From Streptococcaceae bacterium AM104-57 (GTDB lineage: Bacteria; Bacillota; Bacilli; Lactobacillales; Streptococcaceae), in contig JAQDPW010000008.1 in the NCBI GenBank assembly GCA_027659245.1, forward strand, positions 1 through 47,150: a stretch of DNA of 47,150 bases, written 5' to 3'. Shown here in pieces: positions 8,359-18,614 of this stretch. Numbering within the stretch: the stretch's first letter is position 1; every line of letters begins with the position of its first letter. The position numbers and the translations under genes are program-made. The notes beneath the pieces are model-generated. The model did not search any database and was not told where the DNA came from. It saw nothing but the letters and a program-made list of their open reading frames with translations.

Positions 8359-11300
8359 TTAACCTCCTACATATCGAACAACATTCACATCTTTGTCAAG
8401 ATAATACTGTTCTGTTCTAAAGCGTCCGATTTGAACTGACGCGGTGAAAATACCGTTGTCAATATGAATCACACCTTGCGAAATATACATGACTTCCTTA
8501 CCTGCAGAAAACATGGAAATCCTATCATGACTGACTTTTATTGATGAACTAGCATCGTTCTTTCCAATGATGAGCCCCTCATTTGAAGCACTCATATAGG
8601 TATCGATGAACTTTTTCATCTCTTTCAAGCCACCAAATTCTATTGATAAAAACTCAATTCTCCTGCCTGCTTCGATTAAATCAGATTCAGATTTTTTTTG
8701 GCTTTCTGCATTTGATTTTACAAAGGCATTATAGGCTTTTTCTAAATCACTGAACTGATCCATTGTTGCTTTAGCTTTTAGCTCAACGTCATGAAGTTGA
8801 GCTTTTTCAGCTAGAGCATTAAGTTGCTCCTGAGTTAGTGCTTGGTCTGCTTTAGAGTCAATGTCTCTCTGGATATCTTCAGTAGCTTCTGAAAAGTCTG
8901 TAGAGACTGTTCCTACCTCTACTTTTGGAAAGGCAATCCAAACAGTAGCAGCGGTAAATATATGTAAAATCAGCTCATTAGTTGCATTTGAGTTTTCTTT
9001 TTTCGTCAACTCAATGTCATAAAATTTCCAATCCGTAGTCAGCGAGACACCTTGAATAGTATTTCTATACCCTGCTCTAGCTTGGAAATTCGTATTATTG
9101 ACAGTAGATTTTGCCCAAAAACTAAAACGAACAGATTTATTTTTCATCTCGTCAGCGGTGCCCAAACGTGTATCCCCACCAGTTCTAAACGTAACTTTTT
9201 GATTAGTCGCCTTACCGTTATAAGTAGATACAATTTTCAAAGTATTAGCTCCTCTGAATTTGCTATTAGTATCTATGCTTAAGGTAAGCTGTCCTTGTGT
9301 TTGCTCCTGACTATCATCTAAAAAGTAAGTTGAGTATCGCTCTCTTAGACTACGTTTGAATAGTGAATTAAGAAAGAGATTTCTTCCACCAACCTCAACT
9401 TTAGCCCAACGATCAACCCATTTGTATTTAGTTTTATCTGAGCTGTCAGGTTTCTCATAATCTGAATAATGACCAAAATAACGCTGTCCGTTATCTGTCA
9501 TTGTCAAACCAGAACCATCCGCATTATCAGAATAAGCAAAGTGAACATAAGGCGTTCTTCCATCTGCTCCTGGTTTACCTGGTAGCCCATCGGCGCCATC
9601 ATGACCTTTCCATCTCGTCCAGCGATAGTCAGTAGGATTTCTGCTATCTGTTGGATTAAAGTCAATGTACACCCCAACAAAGGTTTTGTCAGTGTTTGTT
9701 TGACTGAATCCACTACCTGTTGCATTATCAGCGTAGGCAATGTGAGTATACTGTGTACGTCCATCTGAACCTTTAGGCCCTGGAATCCCTTGGTCACCCT
9801 TAGCACCTTGCAAGCCTTGGAGACCTTGTAAGCCACGGTCTCCTTTCTCCCCTCGATCTCCTTTAGGACCTATTGCTCCCTGTGGTCCAGGGTCGCCTTT
9901 ATCACCTTTAGGGCCATTTAAGCCATCAGATACATTTACTAGAGAGATTTCATCTACTGCGACTTCTTCATTGTCTATGTAAGCTGCAACAGTCAATGTG
10001 ATTATGTCAGAAACATCTCTACCTCTAGCTGTGTATGTCTGACCAGTTGTTACAATCCCATTTAAAGACCATCTCCAAGTGACTCCAGCCGTTATCAACT
10101 TACCGCCCTTGTAAAGTGTAGGAGTGATAACACTTTCTCCAGTTTGATTTTTAAAAATGATACCGTTACTAGTTGAAAGTTTGATTGCGTAAGGTTTAGA
10201 CTGCTCAAATAAGCGCTCAAGAGCCTCTTGTATTCCGTCTGATAACTGATTTTCAAAGGCTTTAAAGTTCGAAAATACTGTTTTGTTGCTTGCTGGATTT
10301 GAAAAGCTGATTTTCTGTTCAGTAACTCGCGCTTGAACTACTAGCAAAGGATTGAATCCTGAATCATGAATTTTGACTGTATCGCCGATTTCAACATCGA
10401 CAAAACCATCGACTTCATAAGTGATTGCTGGATAACAATGTTTTTTCAATTCATTGTATGCCAAACGACGTAGTTCTTTTGGATTATCAGTGTCGTAGCT
10501 AAAATCTTTTCTCGTCCATTGATCATCAGCTGTACCGTGTGAGAATGTTGAAGGATAGAGCTGCATTGAGATTGGAGCATAAAGCGACTCGTTTCGCTGG
10601 TAAAACTCACAAATACCGTCTTTGTTATACTTTTTCCAATCGTCAAGCCCTCGGATAGTTACCACTTCCTCAACTTCTTCACCAGCTCCATTTTTAACCC
10701 GTATTTTACCAGTTGGGCGGATTGTATTGAAAATGCCAGTCTTATCAACTTTTCTAGTGATAGAATTGATATTCTTGCCATATTTTAACTGTAGATCATT
10801 TCTGATACGTCCTACACCTTGATGGTTGTCATCATTTTCATGATAGACATTGATAGAGAATTTCTTAATTGTACTGTCAGCGTTTAACTGCGTGTCAAAC
10901 TCAATCTCAGCATCAAAGCGTTTGGCAAGGCTTAATAGACGGGCTAGTTTGGTTTCTTGCCCCTCCCATTCCAGAGTACGCTTGTAATCTGAAATTTCAT
11001 TGATGCCGATGGATAGGTGAGTATAGTTTAACAAGTCCATGGCCTCACAATATTCTGCAAAGCTCATAGCCTTTGTAGCCTTGTAAGGGTTGGCTATCTC
11101 ATTGATAAGCTCAAGATTGAGGTTTTCGCAATAACATTTAATTGTCTGCTCATTTTCTTCAACCTGCATAACGTTGAAAATAAAGCTCTTGCCATGATAT
11201 TTGAAAGATACCCACGCCCGTTCATTCAGATAAGAATAGGCTTTTTGGGTTGGAGTGTCTGACTTAATAGCCTTTTTAAATACAGTGAATTCAAAAGTGG

Positions 11301-11418
11301 ATGATCCTGTTTGTAAACTTCTAGTCCAGGTATCGTTGTAAAAGTTAAGTGTGCTTTGCTTGCTATTATCAACAAAAGCAACCTTTTGTAAATTTGCATC
11401 ATGAATTGTTAAAAGCAT
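8359..11418 (-). CDS. Large tail protein with collagen-like repeats (Tal/tail-spike)
   Basis: The first 380 residues are the prophage-tail (Tal, gp27-like) domain that caps the tail tip after Dit. About residues 500-553 are Gly-X-Y collagen-like triplets ([13 protein letters not shown]), followed by two copies of a roughly 60-residue module ([11 protein letters not shown] and [11 protein letters not shown]) separated by a second short Gly-X-Y block. A carbohydrate-binding-like domain ([11 protein letters not shown]) and a late coiled coil complete it. The ATG at 11418 is chosen over an upstream GTG because AAGGTGG is well spaced; this gives 1019 residues. Trimerisation through the collagen stretch and glycan binding are inferred. 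Confidence 0.85.
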   Translation of the reverse strand: MLLTIHDANLQKVAFVDNSKQSTLNFYNDTWTRSLQTGSSTFEFTVFKKAIKSDTPTQKAYSYLNERAWVSFKYHGKSFIFNVMQVEENEQTIKCYCENLNLELINEIANPYKATKAMSFAEYCEAMDLLNYTHLSIGINEISDYKRTLEWEGQETKLARLLSLAKRFDAEIEFDTQLNADSTIKKFSINVYHENDDNHQGVGRIRNDLQLKYGKNINSITRKVDKTGIFNTIRPTGKIRVKNGAGEEVEEVVTIRGLDDWKKYNKDGICEFYQRNESLYAPISMQLYPSTFSHGTADDQWTRKDFSYDTDNPKELRRLAYNELKKHCYPAITYEVDGFVDVEIGDTVKIHDSGFNPLLVVQARVTEQKISFSNPASNKTVFSNFKAFENQLSDGIQEALERLFEQSKPYAIKLSTSNGIIFKNQTGESVITPTLYKGGKLITAGVTWRWSLNGIVTTGQTYTARGRDVSDIITLTVAAYIDNEEVAVDEISLVNVSDGLNGPKGDKGDPGPQGAIGPKGDRGEKGDRGLQGLQGLQGAKGDQGIPGPKGSDGRTQYTHIAYADNATGSGFSQTNTDKTFVGVYIDFNPTDSRNPTDYRWTRWKGHDGADGLPGKPGADGRTPYVHFAYSDNADGSGLTMTDNGQRYFGHYSDYEKPDSSDKTKYKWVDRWAKVEVGGRNLFLNSLFKRSLRERYSTYFLDDSQEQTQGQLTLSIDTNSKFRGANTLKIVSTYNGKATNQKVTFRTGGDTRLGTADEMKNKSVRFSFWAKSTVNNTNFQARAGYRNTIQGVSLTTDWKFYDIELTKKENSNATNELILHIFTAATVWIAFPKVEVGTVSTDFSEATEDIQRDIDSKADQALTQEQLNALAEKAQLHDVELKAKATMDQFSDLEKAYNAFVKSNAESQKKSESDLIEAGRRIEFLSIEFGGLKEMKKFIDTYMSASNEGLIIGKNDASSSIKVSHDRISMFSAGKEVMYISQGVIHIDNGIFTASVQIGRFRTEQYYLDKDVNVVRYVGG

Positions 11419-11420
11419 GA

Positions 11421-12923
11421 TTAGAGCCACCTTTCTTCAAATTCGATTGTCACGGTTGGTTTTTTCTTTATAAAACTTGAAAAATACATCTCAAGTTTAG
11501 ATTCTCCAGGCGGTACAGATAGCCATTGTGAACCATCAACAACCTCTCCAGCTTTAGCGATTCCGTCAATATAGACCGTATCATCTTCACTGTTGATTAC
11601 AACATTTGAACCGATAGGATAGCGATTAGGAATGTCTCTTGATGCTTGTACAAAGTCCTTACGATACATCAACTCATCAAGATATAAGTGAGAGATGATT
11701 GTTTTCCCTCGAAAAGCACCTATCGTAACATGGATCTTAGCTGACTTTTTGCCTTTGATTTCAGGGACAATAAAGTCATAGTGCGAGCCATTATAATAAA
11801 CTTGAACTCTCTCGTCGTTTCTTTGTAGTTCAAATTGACCTTTTGAAAGTGCAAACGGATTTGTATTTTTGTCGCTAGAAGAGTCAAAAAGCAAAGTTTT
11901 TAAAAAGTTATATCCACCAGCGTTATCTGTCGCAAAGACATTAAATCCACAGTATAGACCGTTATAGCGCTTATAGGTTTCGATTCCGTACAAAAATTGA
12001 CCACTAGTGTCAGATACAGCTACCTTAATAAAGCCACATTGATTGATTGACTCTAGCTGATAGACCAATTTACAAAATAGATAATCATTGAGTGAGCCTT
12101 TCTGACCTGTTGAGTCTGCAGGTATCTCCCATGAAAGCCCTGCGCCATAATTCTCATTGTAAGCCCCACTGGCCTGCTCTCTTACCTTTATACGTTTCTT
12201 GCCATCTACTGTGGTCAGTTCTGATGTTCCCGTTATATTGTCCCATCTGCTATTGGTCACTGAGCTATTTTTCACTGCTCTAGCAAAGCCGTCAGCGATT
12301 TTGTCGCCTCTAAAATCAAGCAAGACCTCAGACCGTTTGACTGGTTCAGTATCAGCCTCCTCACGGTTTCCCATCTCAAAAGCCGTATTATTATTGACAA
12401 GACCTATATATCCATTTTCAGCATTATGCTTAACTCTGATAATTGGAAAGGCCTCAACCGTCCCATTGTTTACTAAGTCAAAAACCATTTTATCGGTTGT
12501 AGTTTGTGCATTTGAATCACTATTGAAATTCTTATAAGCTGAGCTATGGGCTACACCGTCTGGAACAATGAATTTTATAGAACCAGTTGACCTTCGACCG
12601 CTCGTTTCTTGCATTGAAATACTCTCAATCGGCATGGACAGATAGTATTTGTCGGGCTCATCTGAAAATGTCAGCTCTTTAGGACTATCAACATTAAAAA
12701 TACCCGCAAGCTTGTGCTTGAGGGTATTTCTGTCTTTGGACCAGATGGAAAAATCTACCTTGATATATTTTGCATCAATGGTTTGTTGCTGGATATTGAT
12801 TCCGATTCTTGGCGCATGATCGATAGAGATTGAGCGATTGTTCCCTATATCTCGTTGGATGTCATGGATTTCAATGAGCTCTCGAAAATCAGTTTTATTG
12901 AAACGCATTGTCACTTCACTCAT
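11421..12923 (-). CDS. Distal tail protein (Dit), siphovirus tail family
   Basis: Five hundred residues with the Sipho_tail N-terminal domain ([11 protein letters not shown]... [29 protein letters not shown]). Dit forms the hexameric hub joining tail tube and baseplate. The protein is longer than minimal Dits: residues about 200-400 carry an inserted beta-sandwich ([10 protein letters not shown]... [19 protein letters not shown]) of the kind that binds carbohydrate in evolved Dits. The start overlaps the tape-measure stop as ATGA, with AAAGGAG seven bases upstream. Confidence 0.87.
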   Translation of the reverse strand: MSEVTMRFNKTDFRELIEIHDIQRDIGNNRSISIDHAPRIGINIQQQTIDAKYIKVDFSIWSKDRNTLKHKLAGIFNVDSPKELTFSDEPDKYYLSMPIESISMQETSGRRSTGSIKFIVPDGVAHSSAYKNFNSDSNAQTTTDKMVFDLVNNGTVEAFPIIRVKHNAENGYIGLVNNNTAFEMGNREEADTEPVKRSEVLLDFRGDKIADGFARAVKNSSVTNSRWDNITGTSELTTVDGKKRIKVREQASGAYNENYGAGLSWEIPADSTGQKGSLNDYLFCKLVYQLESINQCGFIKVAVSDTSGQFLYGIETYKRYNGLYCGFNVFATDNAGGYNFLKTLLFDSSSDKNTNPFALSKGQFELQRNDERVQVYYNGSHYDFIVPEIKGKKSAKIHVTIGAFRGKTIISHLYLDELMYRKDFVQASRDIPNRYPIGSNVVINSEDDTVYIDGIAKAGEVVDGSQWLSVPPGESKLEMYFSSFIKKKPTVTIEFEERWL

Positions 12924-15900
12924 TCAAGCACTCCTTTCATTCTTAGTGTCATTCTTTCTCGCTCTCTCTGCTTCTTGGTTATAATATCCGTCACTACAGA
13001 GCTATCCATATAAGCGTTCGTATCCTTGTTGAGGATAGCAATAAGCAATTTTTCTAAACTTGCCCTCAGAATTCTCATCTCAGCAACGACTTTTTCTGTA
13101 TCCTGACCATTTTGAACACTTGTAGTCTGAATTGTAATATTACGCTGCGCTTCTTCCATTTCACGGAGGAATTTCGCATCGCTAGGAATACCAACCCCTG
13201 TCGCGTATTTGGGAATGCCCATCTCACGCATCAAACGTCTAGTCTTGTCAGCTCGCAATACTTTCGAACCTTTTGGAAGAGGGAGCAGAACATCTCTGCC
13301 TTCAGGAATGAAACTCCTGCCATCTGGTAGGGTAACCATTTCTTTGTAGTTGCTGTTGCGCTGGTCATTGACAATAGCAAGACCACCAGGGTGGTAGTTG
13401 GTCCCGTGGGCGTGTCTGCTTGCAAAAATATTTGTAAAGAAGTTGCCCGTTACACTATTGATCCAGCTTCGAATCCCTGAAAGTACACCAGAAGCGTTGT
13501 CTTGGGCGTTAATGGTTACAGTTTTGTCACGAATAGAATCAACCCCACTTTGTACCTGGTTAACAGTTCCTTGTGTATTGTTTTGAGCCGAAATGCCAAT
13601 AGGACTATTCTGTTTAATAGCATTGATTTCACTACTTGTCTCGTTTCGGACATCACCTGTCAAGTCTGTCGCGTTAATATCAACTGGTTTATGTTGACGA
13701 ATAGAATTTACACCATACAACACCGACTCTACAGTGCTTGGTGTATTATCAATCGCTTCAATTGGTAATTGCTTACCAGTCATCATATCGATACGACCTT
13801 GGACTACCTTAATATCGCTACTAGCTAAATCTTTTAAAGTCAATGCTTTTTCGCTCGGTGTCATTAAGTTCCACTGAGTCAATGCTTGCTTAGCACCTTC
13901 TGCACTGCTTAAAAAGCTTTCATTCTTACCAAGAATTTCTTTTACCTCAGAAGGCAAATCGTTCCATTGTAACATCAGTTCTTTGCTATCCAAGATAGCT
14001 TGTACCGCTGGTTTGCCATTCACAATTAGTTCTTTTTCTTCTGGAGATAACTGCTCCCACTGGCCGTTTGCTACAAGAGCCTCTCCGATAGTCAAACGAG
14101 CATTAGTCTCAAGATTCGCTTCTTTAAGGATGAATTGCATGGCATCCCATCCACCTTCTGCTTCAAGGGCCTTTTGCACTTCTTCAACTGCATTTGTTTT
14201 CAGCTTACCAGTTTTTTCATCCCATACCATGGAATTCCACTGAGTGTTTGCAAGCTTCATTGATTCGGTTGCATCTTTAGCAGTTTGTGCCCACATACTA
14301 TTACCTTCTTGCACTTTTGAGAAGGTGTTTTGGAACTTGATGGCCATTTCATCGTAAGTCAATCCCATTTCCTCAGCTCGTGACTTAAGCTGATTCATGA
14401 TGCCGGATAATGCTTCTGGACTAACTTTTAAAGTTTTTAAAAGTCTACCTTGCAAATCATTCCATTTCTGGCTATACGCTTCCATTTTAGCTGTGTGTTC
14501 AGCTTCCAACTGCTCCATTTTACTCTTGATCTCAGCGCGAGCTTTAACAGATTTTTCATCCTCGCCTTTGATTTGTTCCATTAGTTTCTTGTATCCGTCC
14601 AAACGTTCTTGGTAAGAAGCTTGTTCATCTTTGACCCATTTCTCAGTTAACTCAGTGGCTTTTTTAAGCTGTTCTGTATTTAATTCATCGGCTTGACCAT
14701 TGAAAGCTTTGATCATGTTGATACGTTCTTCACCAGAATATTCCATCAACTCTAACTGAGTATTGATGAGTTCATTCTGATTCGCTAAAACAATTGCTTT
14801 TTCCTCTTCAGAAAGTTTTCGATGATTGTTTGCAGCGTTTTGATAAATTTTGATAACCTCATCCGACATCTGTTGCACATTATCTTTAACTTGATTAGAA
14901 TGCTCAGTTAGAGCTTGAATCGCTTCATCACTAAGTCCTAACTTTTGTGCTAAATCGATGTCTTTGGCTAGGTTTTCATCAGCTAACTTTTGAATCTCAG
15001 TAGCTAGCTTTTTGACAGACTCAGTTACCTTATCGACACTAGCAGCGCCTGATCCAAAATCTGTCATCGCATGGTTTGCTTCATCTACTTTATCTTTGAA
15101 ATCTTGAAGTTGATTTGCTTGATCCACACTAACGCTTGCACCCCATTCTTGGGCACGTTGTCTGGCTTCATATGCTTTATGAGCAAAGTAAGCAATTGCA
15201 CCCCCAACTGCAAGTGTTCCAAGAACTACAGCTCCTGTTGGTGTAAAAGCAAGCCCAAGCAATGTTCCTGCTTTTGACAACAATCCTACACTTGCACCAG
15301 CTTCAGCAGCGGTTGCCCCTACTGCTGATATGTTTCTTGCTGTGTTAAGTAGCTCAACTCCCTTCCCAGCGATTTTAAATACTCCTCCGAGGGTTGTTGA
15401 GAAATTACCCAGCATATTCAAAGCAGGATAAGCGACTGCTGCACCTAGTCCAACTTTTATCCAAAAATTTTGTACTTCTGGGGAAGCCTTTGAAAAACTC
15501 TCTATGATATGATTAACCTTTTCGATTAGAGGGCTTAAAGTTGGCAACAACTTTTGACCAATATTTATCTGCAATACTTCAAGATTAGCTTTAAAACGTT
15601 CAACTCCATTTTTTGAAGAGTTCATCAACTCTCTAGCAAGTTTATGAGTATACCCACGAGCACTTTCAGTTTGTTTTGTTAGATTCCGAAGTGCATCTCC
15701 GCCTTGATTAATCAAGGCATTCATACCTGTTTGAGCCTCAATACCAAATGCACGAGCAATTGCAGAGGATTTTTCTGCATCCGTCCAGCCTTCAGTAGAT
15801 TTCTTGATTCGATCGATAATATCTGGCAACTTCAATGCACCAGACTGGAATTCTTCAACGCTAAACCCTAATTCACGCATTGCATTCGCATTAGATTCAG

Positions 15901-16960
15901 AAGGTTTCAATAATTTCGATAAAGCACCACGTAATGCCGTACCGGCCTTCTCACCAGCTATACCATTATCAGAAAGTAGACCAATAGCAGCTGAAGTCTC
16001 CTCAATTGACATACCTAGCGAATGAGCTACAGGTCCGATATATTCCATAGCAAGTCCCATATCTGAGAATCCAGCTGATGTTTTGTTAGCTACATAAGTT
16101 AGACTGTCAGTTACCCTACCAGTATCTTTTGCTTCTAGTCCAAACTGGCGTAAGATGTTTGTAGATGCGTTCATAACCACGTTAAAATCATCGCCAGATG
16201 CTTTAGCAGCATCTAGGATGCTTGGCATAGCATCAATAGTTTGATTAGCATCAAAACCTTTCTTGATGATTTCTTGCAATCCTTCGTTAATAGATGCCGT
16301 AGAAATCCCATATTGTTTCGCCCATCCTTTGGAACTCTCACCTAATCTTTTTGTTGTTGTATTCAGTTCTTCAACAGTAGGTACAGTGTCTGCAAGGAGT
16401 GATTTGGTTGTGTTCATCTGGTCCTCAAACTCAATTGCTTTTCGAGTTGCTAATGTAAATCCTGTAGCAACCAAAGTCGATACGGGACGCATAGCGTCTC
16501 CCATACCACGCAATTTCCCACCTAGCCACTCAAACTTTTCCCCTTGTTTGGATAACTGATTCGAAATTATACCAGCCCAGCTATTTTCGCGACCAACATC
16601 TTTCAAAGCTTTTTCAACTCCACGTAGCTGGTTTTCCATTACTGCCAACTTAGCATTCTCACGCTGAATATCAGCAGCAGCCTTGTCAAACTTAGCTGTC
16701 CCAGGATCAAGCTTATCAAAACTTTTCTTCATCTCATCCAAAACTTTACGTTGCGAATCAATGGCTTGTCCTAAAGTCTTGTACTTCGCTTGAAGTAAGC
16801 TAGCATTTTTTTCATTTCCTTTCAAAGTACTATCCAAAGAACGGACATTATTTTGAAAGTACTTTACAGCGTTTTTTGCACCAGTTAGAGTAGGATTGAA
16901 ATTCGACACGTCCAGCCCCAGCTCGATATACATTGCTCCTAACGGCGTACCACTTGCCAT
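12920..16960 (-). CDS. Phage tail tape measure protein, TP901 family
   Basis: The largest gene, 1346 residues from the ATG at 16960, which has GGAAGGAG seven bases upstream; a frame extending ten codons further has no such site. The N-terminus (TPLGAMYIELGLDVSNFNPTL) and the TP901 core (FEDQMNTTKSLLAD, GISTASINEGLQEIIKKGFDANQTIDAMPSILDAAKASGDDF) are typical. A hydrophobic section lies around residues 550-610, and long helical, coiled-coil stretches fill the rest, including a series of degenerate repeats near 930-1180 (WNxM, NTQW). The protein sets tail length and probably enters the cell with the DNA. It follows a terminator-bounded accessory cassette. Confidence 0.95.
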   Translation of the reverse strand: MASGTPLGAMYIELGLDVSNFNPTLTGAKNAVKYFQNNVRSLDSTLKGNEKNASLLQAKYKTLGQAIDSQRKVLDEMKKSFDKLDPGTAKFDKAAADIQRENAKLAVMENQLRGVEKALKDVGRENSWAGIISNQLSKQGEKFEWLGGKLRGMGDAMRPVSTLVATGFTLATRKAIEFEDQMNTTKSLLADTVPTVEELNTTTKRLGESSKGWAKQYGISTASINEGLQEIIKKGFDANQTIDAMPSILDAAKASGDDFNVVMNASTNILRQFGLEAKDTGRVTDSLTYVANKTSAGFSDMGLAMEYIGPVAHSLGMSIEETSAAIGLLSDNGIAGEKAGTALRGALSKLLKPSESNANAMRELGFSVEEFQSGALKLPDIIDRIKKSTEGWTDAEKSSAIARAFGIEAQTGMNALINQGGDALRNLTKQTESARGYTHKLARELMNSSKNGVERFKANLEVLQINIGQKLLPTLSPLIEKVNHIIESFSKASPEVQNFWIKVGLGAAVAYPALNMLGNFSTTLGGVFKIAGKGVELLNTARNISAVGATAAEAGASVGLLSKAGTLLGLAFTPTGAVVLGTLAVGGAIAYFAHKAYEARQRAQEWGASVSVDQANQLQDFKDKVDEANHAMTDFGSGAASVDKVTESVKKLATEIQKLADENLAKDIDLAQKLGLSDEAIQALTEHSNQVKDNVQQMSDEVIKIYQNAANNHRKLSEEEKAIVLANQNELINTQLELMEYSGEERINMIKAFNGQADELNTEQLKKATELTEKWVKDEQASYQERLDGYKKLMEQIKGEDEKSVKARAEIKSKMEQLEAEHTAKMEAYSQKWNDLQGRLLKTLKVSPEALSGIMNQLKSRAEEMGLTYDEMAIKFQNTFSKVQEGNSMWAQTAKDATESMKLANTQWNSMVWDEKTGKLKTNAVEEVQKALEAEGGWDAMQFILKEANLETNARLTIGEALVANGQWEQLSPEEKELIVNGKPAVQAILDSKELMLQWNDLPSEVKEILGKNESFLSSAEGAKQALTQWNLMTPSEKALTLKDLASSDIKVVQGRIDMMTGKQLPIEAIDNTPSTVESVLYGVNSIRQHKPVDINATDLTGDVRNETSSEINAIKQNSPIGISAQNNTQGTVNQVQSGVDSIRDKTVTINAQDNASGVLSGIRSWINSVTGNFFTNIFASRHAHGTNYHPGGLAIVNDQRNSNYKEMVTLPDGRSFIPEGRDVLLPLPKGSKVLRADKTRRLMREMGIPKYATGVGIPSDAKFLREMEEAQRNITIQTTSVQNGQDTEKVVAEMRILRASLEKLLIAILNKDTNAYMDSSVVTDIITKKQRERERMTLRMKGVLE

Positions 16961-16992
16961 CTTGTTCTCCTTCCTAACTCCTAAGAGCAAAT

Positions 16993-17016
16993 AAAAAAGC
17001 CCTTACGGACTCTTTT
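16993..17016 (-). terminator. Terminator closing the RHH/membrane-protein cassette
   Basis: On the minus strand AAAAGAGTCC, loop GTAA (a GNRA tetraloop) and GGGCTTTTTT form a stem of up to 10 bp (two G-U pairs) running into the T tract. It lies 4 bp after the stop codon of the two-TM protein and before the tape-measure RBS, inside the late operon. Late transcripts must read through it. Confidence 0.7.
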
Positions 17017-17019
17017 CAT

Positions 17020-17259
17020 TTATTTATATCGTTGCAAATTACGATAAGCAAATTCTACACAAGCTAATAAAGACATTCCACCAACTGCTATCAAAAACAT
17101 AGGGATCAACGGTGCATAAATTAACAACATGATGAAAGGCGCAAAGATTTCATCCATATCATGATTAAAGATATAAATAATCGCATAGGTATAGAACGCC
17201 AAAGCAGAAATAGCCACACCTAACCAAATACGTGCCCAAATCAATCCTTTTCTACTCAT
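17020..17259 (-). CDS. Small two-TM membrane protein of unknown function (accessory cassette)
   Basis: Seventy-nine residues: a basic N-terminus MSRKGLIWAR, a membrane segment about 10-30 (WLGVAISALAFYTYAIIYIF), a short acidic loop HDMDEIF, a second long hydrophobic segment about 42-66 and a basic tail YRNLQRYK. I do not recognise a family. Its ATG overlaps the stop of the upstream ribbon-helix-helix gene (ATGAGTAG), implying translational coupling. The pair has its own promoter and terminator and interrupts the normal G/GT-tape measure order, so it is not a tail gene. An exclusion, regulatory or toxic membrane function is possible but unproven. Confidence 0.8.
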   Translation of the reverse strand: MSRKGLIWARIWLGVAISALAFYTYAIIYIFNHDMDEIFAPFIMLLIYAPLIPMFLIAVGGMSLLACVEFAYRNLQRYK

Positions 17260-17404
17260 CTTGTCCTCCCAGCTCTCTATAGAGCTTCTCTATTCCTTGA
17301 CGGATCGTTTCTGATCGTCCTTGTTGTAGCTTAGTTGATATAAAATTTAGTTTATTTAAAATTTTCTCATCAACTCTCGCTCGTATAACAAATTGCTTAT
17401 CCAT
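17252..17404 (-). CDS. Ribbon-helix-helix (Arc/CopG-like) regulator, 50 aa
   Basis: A short frame starting at the ATG at 17404: a beta strand QFVIRARVD, helix EKILNKLNFISTKL and the second helix GRSETIRQGIEKLYREL, which is the ribbon-helix-helix layout including the G-R-S-E-T-I-R turn. Such proteins dimerise and bind operators with the strand. The gene has a strong promoter with a perfect TGTAGCTACA palindrome between -35 and -10 and an 8/10 copy over its own start codon, which fits autorepression. Its stop overlaps the two-TM gene by 8 nt. The RBS is weak (GGTGG), and transcription from the proposed promoter would leave a short leader. Confidence 0.75.
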   Translation of the reverse strand: MDKQFVIRARVDEKILNKLNFISTKLQQGRSETIRQGIEKLYRELGGQDE

Positions 17405-17427
17405 GTAGCCACCATCTTTTCAACATT

Positions 17428-17456
17428 ATTATACTCCTGTGTAGCTACATTTGCAA
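17428..17456 (-). promoter_or_regulatory. Promoter of the RHH cassette with palindromic operator
   Basis: On the minus strand TTGCAA, 17 bp, TATAAT. The spacer contains the perfect 10-bp palindrome TGTAGCTACA (17440-17449). A related sequence TGTAGCCACC (17404-17413 on the plus strand) covers the start codon of the RHH gene. The promoter begins 8 bp beyond the GT stop codon. Confidence 0.7.
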
Positions 17457-17464
17457 GTTAAAAG

Positions 17465-17952
17465 CTATATAGTTCCCAACAAATCAGCTAGGTCTATAAC
17501 TTCTTCTCTCTCACTTGTTTCCATCGTTTCCATAGTTCCCAAAACCCCCATCAGATCCTCCCAACTCGTATCCATCACATCACGAATACTCATACCATAA
17601 GGACCCTCAGTAGCTTGCTTGACAAATCCATAAAACCGCTTCAGTGCTTCACTCGGCTTTATTTTTTCTCCTTTGGGTCAACATCACCGACCAGATGAGC
17701 ATAAATTTCTGTAAAGATAGAAATAATTTTCGAAAAATCTGTATATTTCAGTAAATCTTCAACAGTTACATCATCACATAGATTAGCAATAAATTGCAGC
17801 TGCTTATCAAGTTTTACTACTTCAGACTCTGCTTTTTCTATTGCATCCATTAAAATTAAGTAATCACGATAATGTTCGGTTAGGATTGTCTTAGTTGACT
17901 TAACAACATCCTCTCCTTTTTCATTTTTGATTGTAAATTGCACCTTAGCCAT
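17465..17952 (-). CDS. Tail assembly chaperone GT, made by -1 frameshift
   Basis: The 97-residue G frame ends at 17659, but the -1 frame stays open from a TGA at 17678-17680 to a TAG at 17465. A -1 slip at C CCA AAG (17671-17677), a canonical X XXY YYZ heptamer directly after that TGA, adds about 70 residues (KPSEALKRFYGFVKQATEG... LADLLGTI). This is the lambda G/GT layout: G to GT to tape measure. GT proteins bring tape measure and tail tube protein together. An A6 run just downstream (17662-17667) is a second possible slip site, and AGGAG follows the heptamer. Confidence 0.8.
17659..17952 (-). CDS. Tail assembly chaperone G
   Basis: The unshifted product: 97 residues beginning MAKVQFTIKNEKGEDVVKS, then helical (DYLILMDAIEKAESEVVKLDKQLQFIANL) and ending DPKEKK. 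It matches small gpG-like chaperones of Gram-positive siphophages in size, position after the major tail protein and presence of a frameshift partner. The ATG has AAAGGAAAG upstream. Confidence 0.85.
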   Translation of the reverse strand: MAKVQFTIKNEKGEDVVKSTKTILTEHYRDYLILMDAIEKAESEVVKLDKQLQFIANLCDDVTVEDLLKYTDFSKIISIFTEIYAHLVGDVDPKEKK

Positions 17953-18002
17953 ATACTTTCCTTTCTAGAAAAAAAGATAAAAAGAGAGCTTACGCCCTCT
18001 TC

Positions 18003-18599
18003 CTAGCCTGCTGCGGTCATCTTTAGTTGACCCTTCAATTTCTTCAACTTTTCAGCATCCGATCCATACACAATTGCACCATATCGACCATTAGTTGCAG
18101 CATCTGAACTAGCTGTCGCAGCAAAATTCACATTAGTGGTAGCTAACTCATTAGCCTTATCCTTAATCGTTTCAAAATCAATAGCATCCATGGAAAGCTG
18201 CCCTTTGTAAAAACCATAGTAAACTGGTTCCCCATCAGCAGTATTACTTTCAATGAGAATTGAAACATTCTTGGCAACGGTGTCTGCACCGAAGTAATAG
18301 ATACCATTATCATTGCCATACCCCAAAGCACTAGTATATAAAGCTAATGGGACATCAAGTAAACCCATCTCTACCTTAACATCACCTACCCCTCGATTGG
18401 ATACGTGATAAGCCACATTACTACCATAGGTCTTTACAGGGTCACTAGATAATCCAGTTACTTTAGCAGTCTGTGTAGCCCCTTCGTTATCTTTACCTTC
18501 TAGCGTGAAGAGGTTCTCTCCAGCTGTTGGAGTCTTTCCATCATGCACACGAATTGTGACCGATTTAAGGCCAATAAGTGCTGTTCCTTTTACTGTCAT
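18003..18599 (-). CDS. Major tail tube protein
   Basis: A 198-residue protein with the phi13/TP901-1-type major tail pattern: GLKSVTIRVHDGKTP, LFTLEGKDNEGATQTAKVTGLSSDPVKTYGSNVAYHVSNRGVGDVKVEMGLLDVP and DTVAKNVSILIESN. The order beta-barrel, helix, beta strands fits tail tube monomers. It lies between the tail terminator and the G chaperone, as expected. AGAAGGTAAAG precedes the ATG. Confidence 0.9.
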   Translation of the reverse strand: MTVKGTALIGLKSVTIRVHDGKTPTAGENLFTLEGKDNEGATQTAKVTGLSSDPVKTYGSNVAYHVSNRGVGDVKVEMGLLDVPLALYTSALGYGNDNGIYYFGADTVAKNVSILIESNTADGEPVYYGFYKGQLSMDAIDFETIKDKANELATTNVNFAATASSDAATNGRYGAIVYGSDAEKLKKLKGQLKMTAAG

Positions 18600-18614
18600 T
18601 TCTTTACCTTCTTT

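Noticed and set aside
9504..9836. A 110-codon minus-strand frame inside the collagen-repeat region
   Set aside because: Produced by the repetitive Gly-X-Y DNA read in another frame; the overlapping frame is the real tail protein.
9720..9910. Possible CRISPR-like regular repeats in the tail gene
   Set aside because: The periodicity is nine-base coding repetition of Gly-X-Y; there are no spacers and no cas genes in the window.
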